Assembly (NCBI RefSeq): GCF_022668875.1 | Contig: NZ_JAKGCR010000017.1 | Span: forward strand, 1 to 64,000 | DNA length: 64,000 bases | Direction: 5' to 3' | From: Domibacillus sp. PGB-M46 | GTDB lineage: Bacteria > Bacillota > Bacilli > Bacillales > Domibacillaceae | Shown: positions 62,335 to 64,000 of the stretch, one piece after another | Layout of the letters: each line of letters starts with the position of its first letter | How positions within the stretch are numbered: the stretch's first letter is position 1 | The notes under the pieces: model-generated | Seen by the model: only the letters and a program-made list of their open reading frames with translations | Databases searched by the model: none | Told to the model about the DNA's origin: nothing | Position numbers and translations under genes: made by a program

Positions 62335-63153
62335 CTACTCCTTATCAGGTCCGTAGTATTCAAAATAATTCTTTTCTGTTTCATACAGTCCGATTTTATA
62401 AAGGTTACTAAGTTTTGGTACTAACAGATCCCAGGCTACAACCGCCATGTTTTCTGATGTAGGATTTAACTCTTTAAATTCTTCTGTATCTAAATTTAAA
62501 TGTTTATGATCAAATTTTTTCACAATCTCTTGGTCTACAATACTGTCTAATTCGGCAAGATCGGCAATCATTCCCGTAACCGGATCCGGAGTGCCTCTGA
62601 CTGTGACCTCTAAATAATAGTTATGTCCATGGCCATATGGATTATTGCATTTACCAAAAATTCCTTTATTTTCATCATCGGTTAATAGATTGCTGTGTAA
62701 TCGGTGCGCCGTGCAAAAATGATACTTTCTCGTTAATCGAACCACTTCTTCATCCTCCTTTTCCGAATATAAATATTCATTTTCATACAATCTAATTTTG
62801 TGAAGGCGGCAGCCTGCTATTTTCCCATCTATTGACTTCCATATATAATTCGCTATATTTTCTGTAGTTGAAATTTTTTCTTTAAAATATTCGTTTTCTT
62901 TATTCAAAAATTTCCCGTCTAATTCTTTTTCTACAAAGGATTTAACAACTTTATCAATATCCATAATATTTACAACAATGCCGGATTTTTTATCAATTGT
63001 TCCTTTTACCATGACTTCAAGTCGGTAATCGTGTCCATGACCATTTGGATTGCTGCATAGACCAAAGACAGCTCTGTTTTTTTCCTCGGTCCATTCGTTA
63101 ATTCGGTAAGAATGAACAGCAGAAAAGTACATTTTTCTTGAAAGATATAGCAT
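62335..63153 (-). CDS. Tandem 6-pyruvoyl-tetrahydropterin synthase-like protein
   Basis: Two fused PTPS/QueD-type domains, 272 residues. Domain 1 (about 1-130): zinc His14, His39, His41, Cys33, but it reads DGKFLN at 79-84 where the catalytic Asp-His is expected. Domain 2 (about 138-268): zinc His150, His175, His177, Cys169, and DHKHLN at 215-220 with Asp215-His216; its GKCNNPYGHGHNY strongly resembles eukaryotic PTPS. So domain 2 should be active and domain 1 may be structural or regulatory. Converts dihydroneopterin triphosphate to 6-pyruvoyltetrahydropterin if true. ATG at 63153 with AAGGGG 9 nt away; it overlaps folE. Confidence 0.92.
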   Translation of the reverse strand: MLYLSRKMYFSAVHSYRINEWTEEKNRAVFGLCSNPNGHGHDYRLEVMVKGTIDKKSGIVVNIMDIDKVVKSFVEKELDGKFLNKENEYFKEKISTTENIANYIWKSIDGKIAGCRLHKIRLYENEYLYSEKEDEEVVRLTRKYHFCTAHRLHSNLLTDDENKGIFGKCNNPYGHGHNYYLEVTVRGTPDPVTGMIADLAELDSIVDQEIVKKFDHKHLNLDTEEFKELNPTSENMAVVAWDLLVPKLSNLYKIGLYETEKNYFEYYGPDKE

Positions 63154-63169
63154 ACTGGATGTCCCCTTC

Positions 63170-63742
63170 CTATTCACTTCTTAAAAGAGCCTGCTCAAAC
63201 TCCCGAACGAGCGATGTATTTTCTTTAAATACGCCTTTTTTAATTGTTGTAACAGTGGAACTGCCTGGTTTTTTTACTCCCCGCGCGCACATGCAAAGAT
63301 GCTGGCCTTCAATACTGACAATAACCCCTTCCGGCTGAAGTACATTCATTACTGCTTCTGCAATTTGCTGTGTCATTCTTTCTTGAACCTGTGGTCTTTT
63401 AGACGTCAATTCTACAAGTCGGGCAAATTTACTTAGTCCGACAACCTGACCATTTGGAATGTATGCAATATGCGCTTTTCCGAAGAAAGGAACCAAATGA
63501 TGCTCACAAAACGTATAATAGGTAATATCTTTTACTACAACCATTCCTTCATACTGTTCCTCAAATGTTGTTGTTAAAGCTAATTCAGGTGCAATCCCTA
63601 CCCCTGAAAATACTTCCTCCAGCATTTTTGCTACCCTTTTTGGCGTTTCCCTGAGTCCTTCACGATCTGTATCTTCACCTATTAACTCTAAAATTGAGTG
63701 AATATGATCTTCTACCAATTGTTTGTTCAGGCCAATTGTCAT
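63170..63742 (-). CDS. folE: GTP cyclohydrolase I
   Basis: FolE of 190 residues making 7,8-dihydroneopterin triphosphate from GTP. Zinc ligands Cys79 and His82 (FCEHHLVPFFG) and Cys150 (GQHLCMCARGV, with His148) are intact, as is the GLSKFARL motif. SD AAGGAGA. First gene behind the c-di-GMP-I riboswitch; because it is not in a folate operon it is likely a dedicated copy for tetrahydropterin synthesis. Confidence 0.97.
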   Translation of the reverse strand: MTIGLNKQLVEDHIHSILELIGEDTDREGLRETPKRVAKMLEEVFSGVGIAPELALTTTFEEQYEGMVVVKDITYYTFCEHHLVPFFGKAHIAYIPNGQVVGLSKFARLVELTSKRPQVQERMTQQIAEAVMNVLQPEGVIVSIEGQHLCMCARGVKKPGSSTVTTIKKGVFKENTSLVREFEQALLRSE

Positions 63743-63771
63743 GAAATTCTCTCCTTAATATTTTTTAAATA

Positions 63772-63801
63772 CAAAAAAAGCCCGCCAAAAGAATGGCAGG
63801 C
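63772..63801 (-). terminator. Riboswitch expression-platform terminator
   Basis: Stem GCCTGCCA / TGGCGGGC with loop TTCTTT and T7 tail on the minus strand, between aptamer and folE. Near-copy of the hairpin at 36167-36194. Confidence 0.9.
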
Positions 63802-63861
63802 ATATTCGAAAAAGGGATTATTTGTTATATTTTAAAATAATCCCTTTTTCAAATTATCCAA

Positions 63862-63955
63862 TTCTTTCGGTAACCCGGCGATCATAGCTTTTTAAAACCT
63901 TAGACCCGTAGCTTTGCGTCCTTACCTTTCGATAAGTTTGCCATTATCGTAGAAC
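63862..63955 (-). ncRNA. c-di-GMP-I (GEMM-I) riboswitch
   Basis: Minus strand: ATGGCAAACTTATCGAAAGG, GGACGCAAAGC, TACGGGTCTAAGG and GCCGGGTTACCGAAAG, i.e. the conserved core with GNRA-loop helix, the ligand-binding G-containing strand and the closing helix. Nearly identical to the aptamer at 36.25-36.35 kb. It heads the pterin/partner-switching operon and is followed by an intrinsic terminator. Confidence 0.95.
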
Positions 63956-64000
63956 TATTGTTATAGGTATTTAATAATATATTCCTTATGTGGTGATTAT

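Noticed and set aside
62335-63153. QueD (queuosine pathway) assignment for the PTPS-like protein
   Set aside because: No queC, queE or queF is adjacent, the domains are fused in tandem, and the second domain resembles eukaryotic PTPS more than QueD.
57871-63742. Operon considered as NRPS, siderophore or folate biosynthesis cluster
   Set aside because: There are no condensation or thioesterase domains typical of NRPS, and no folB, folK, folP or pabB genes; the gene mix fits pterin plus signalling better.

Overview
The window looks like chromosomal DNA of a low-GC, spore-forming Bacillaceae (Bacillus sensu lato). Evidence: strong AAGGAGG-type ribosome binding sites, frequent TTG and GTG starts, CotF-like spore coat genes, a YndM/DUF2512 protein, an RsbR-type stressosome paralogue, a ROK-type XylR with the classical 25-bp xyl operator, and relics of a B. 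subtilis-style xynPB/xylA locus.

Region 1 (about 0-35 kb) is a pentose/xylan island. It holds two intracellular GH43 enzymes, a secreted 960-residue GH10 xylanase of higher GC beside a broken IS3 element, the xylR / xylA-xylB-aldose-1-epimerase locus, a GPH-type xyloside permease (xynP-like) between truncated copies of xylA and xynB, an SDR + aldo-keto reductase pair, a thuA-like/gfo/xylitol-DH-like/gfo operon with a dead ABC permease, and the xylFGH ABC transporter. At least six XylR-operator-like palindromes sit ahead of these units, plus a degenerate seventh, and two cre-like sites; the island is therefore probably one XylR regulon under carbon catabolite control. A separate GntR-controlled iron alcohol dehydrogenase/UxaA segment (11.5-13.9 kb) is partly decayed.

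Region 2 (35-52.6 kb) is mixed: a soluble PAS chemoreceptor behind a c-di-GMP-I riboswitch, spore coat genes, azlCD with a divergent MocR regulator, a merR-corC-corC operon with duplicated hairpin leaders, a soluble histidine kinase downstream of an apparently orphan TPP riboswitch, an RsbR paralogue, yndM, a complete-looking TnpB element with its 3' RNA region, and many insertion-element and pseudogene fragments.

Region 3 (52.69-63.96 kb) is the most unusual part. A tightly packed twelve-gene minus-strand operon starts with a c-di-GMP-I (GEMM-I) riboswitch plus terminator and runs folE, a tandem 6-pyruvoyl-tetrahydropterin-synthase-like protein, an SDR, an RsbW/histidine-kinase-like ATPase, an alpha/beta hydrolase, an acyl carrier protein, an AMP-forming ligase, a two-TM HAMP sensor, a STAS protein, a SpoIIE/RsbU-type phosphatase, a Jag_N-FapA (DUF342) protein and a second STAS protein. 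It combines a likely tetrahydropterin pathway, an acyl-activation module and a partner-switching signalling module, all under c-di-GMP control. The leader is nearly duplicated ahead of the PAS chemoreceptor gene at 36.3 kb, suggesting a shared c-di-GMP regulon. Chemistry and output are inferences; gene content, overlaps and riboswitches are read directly.
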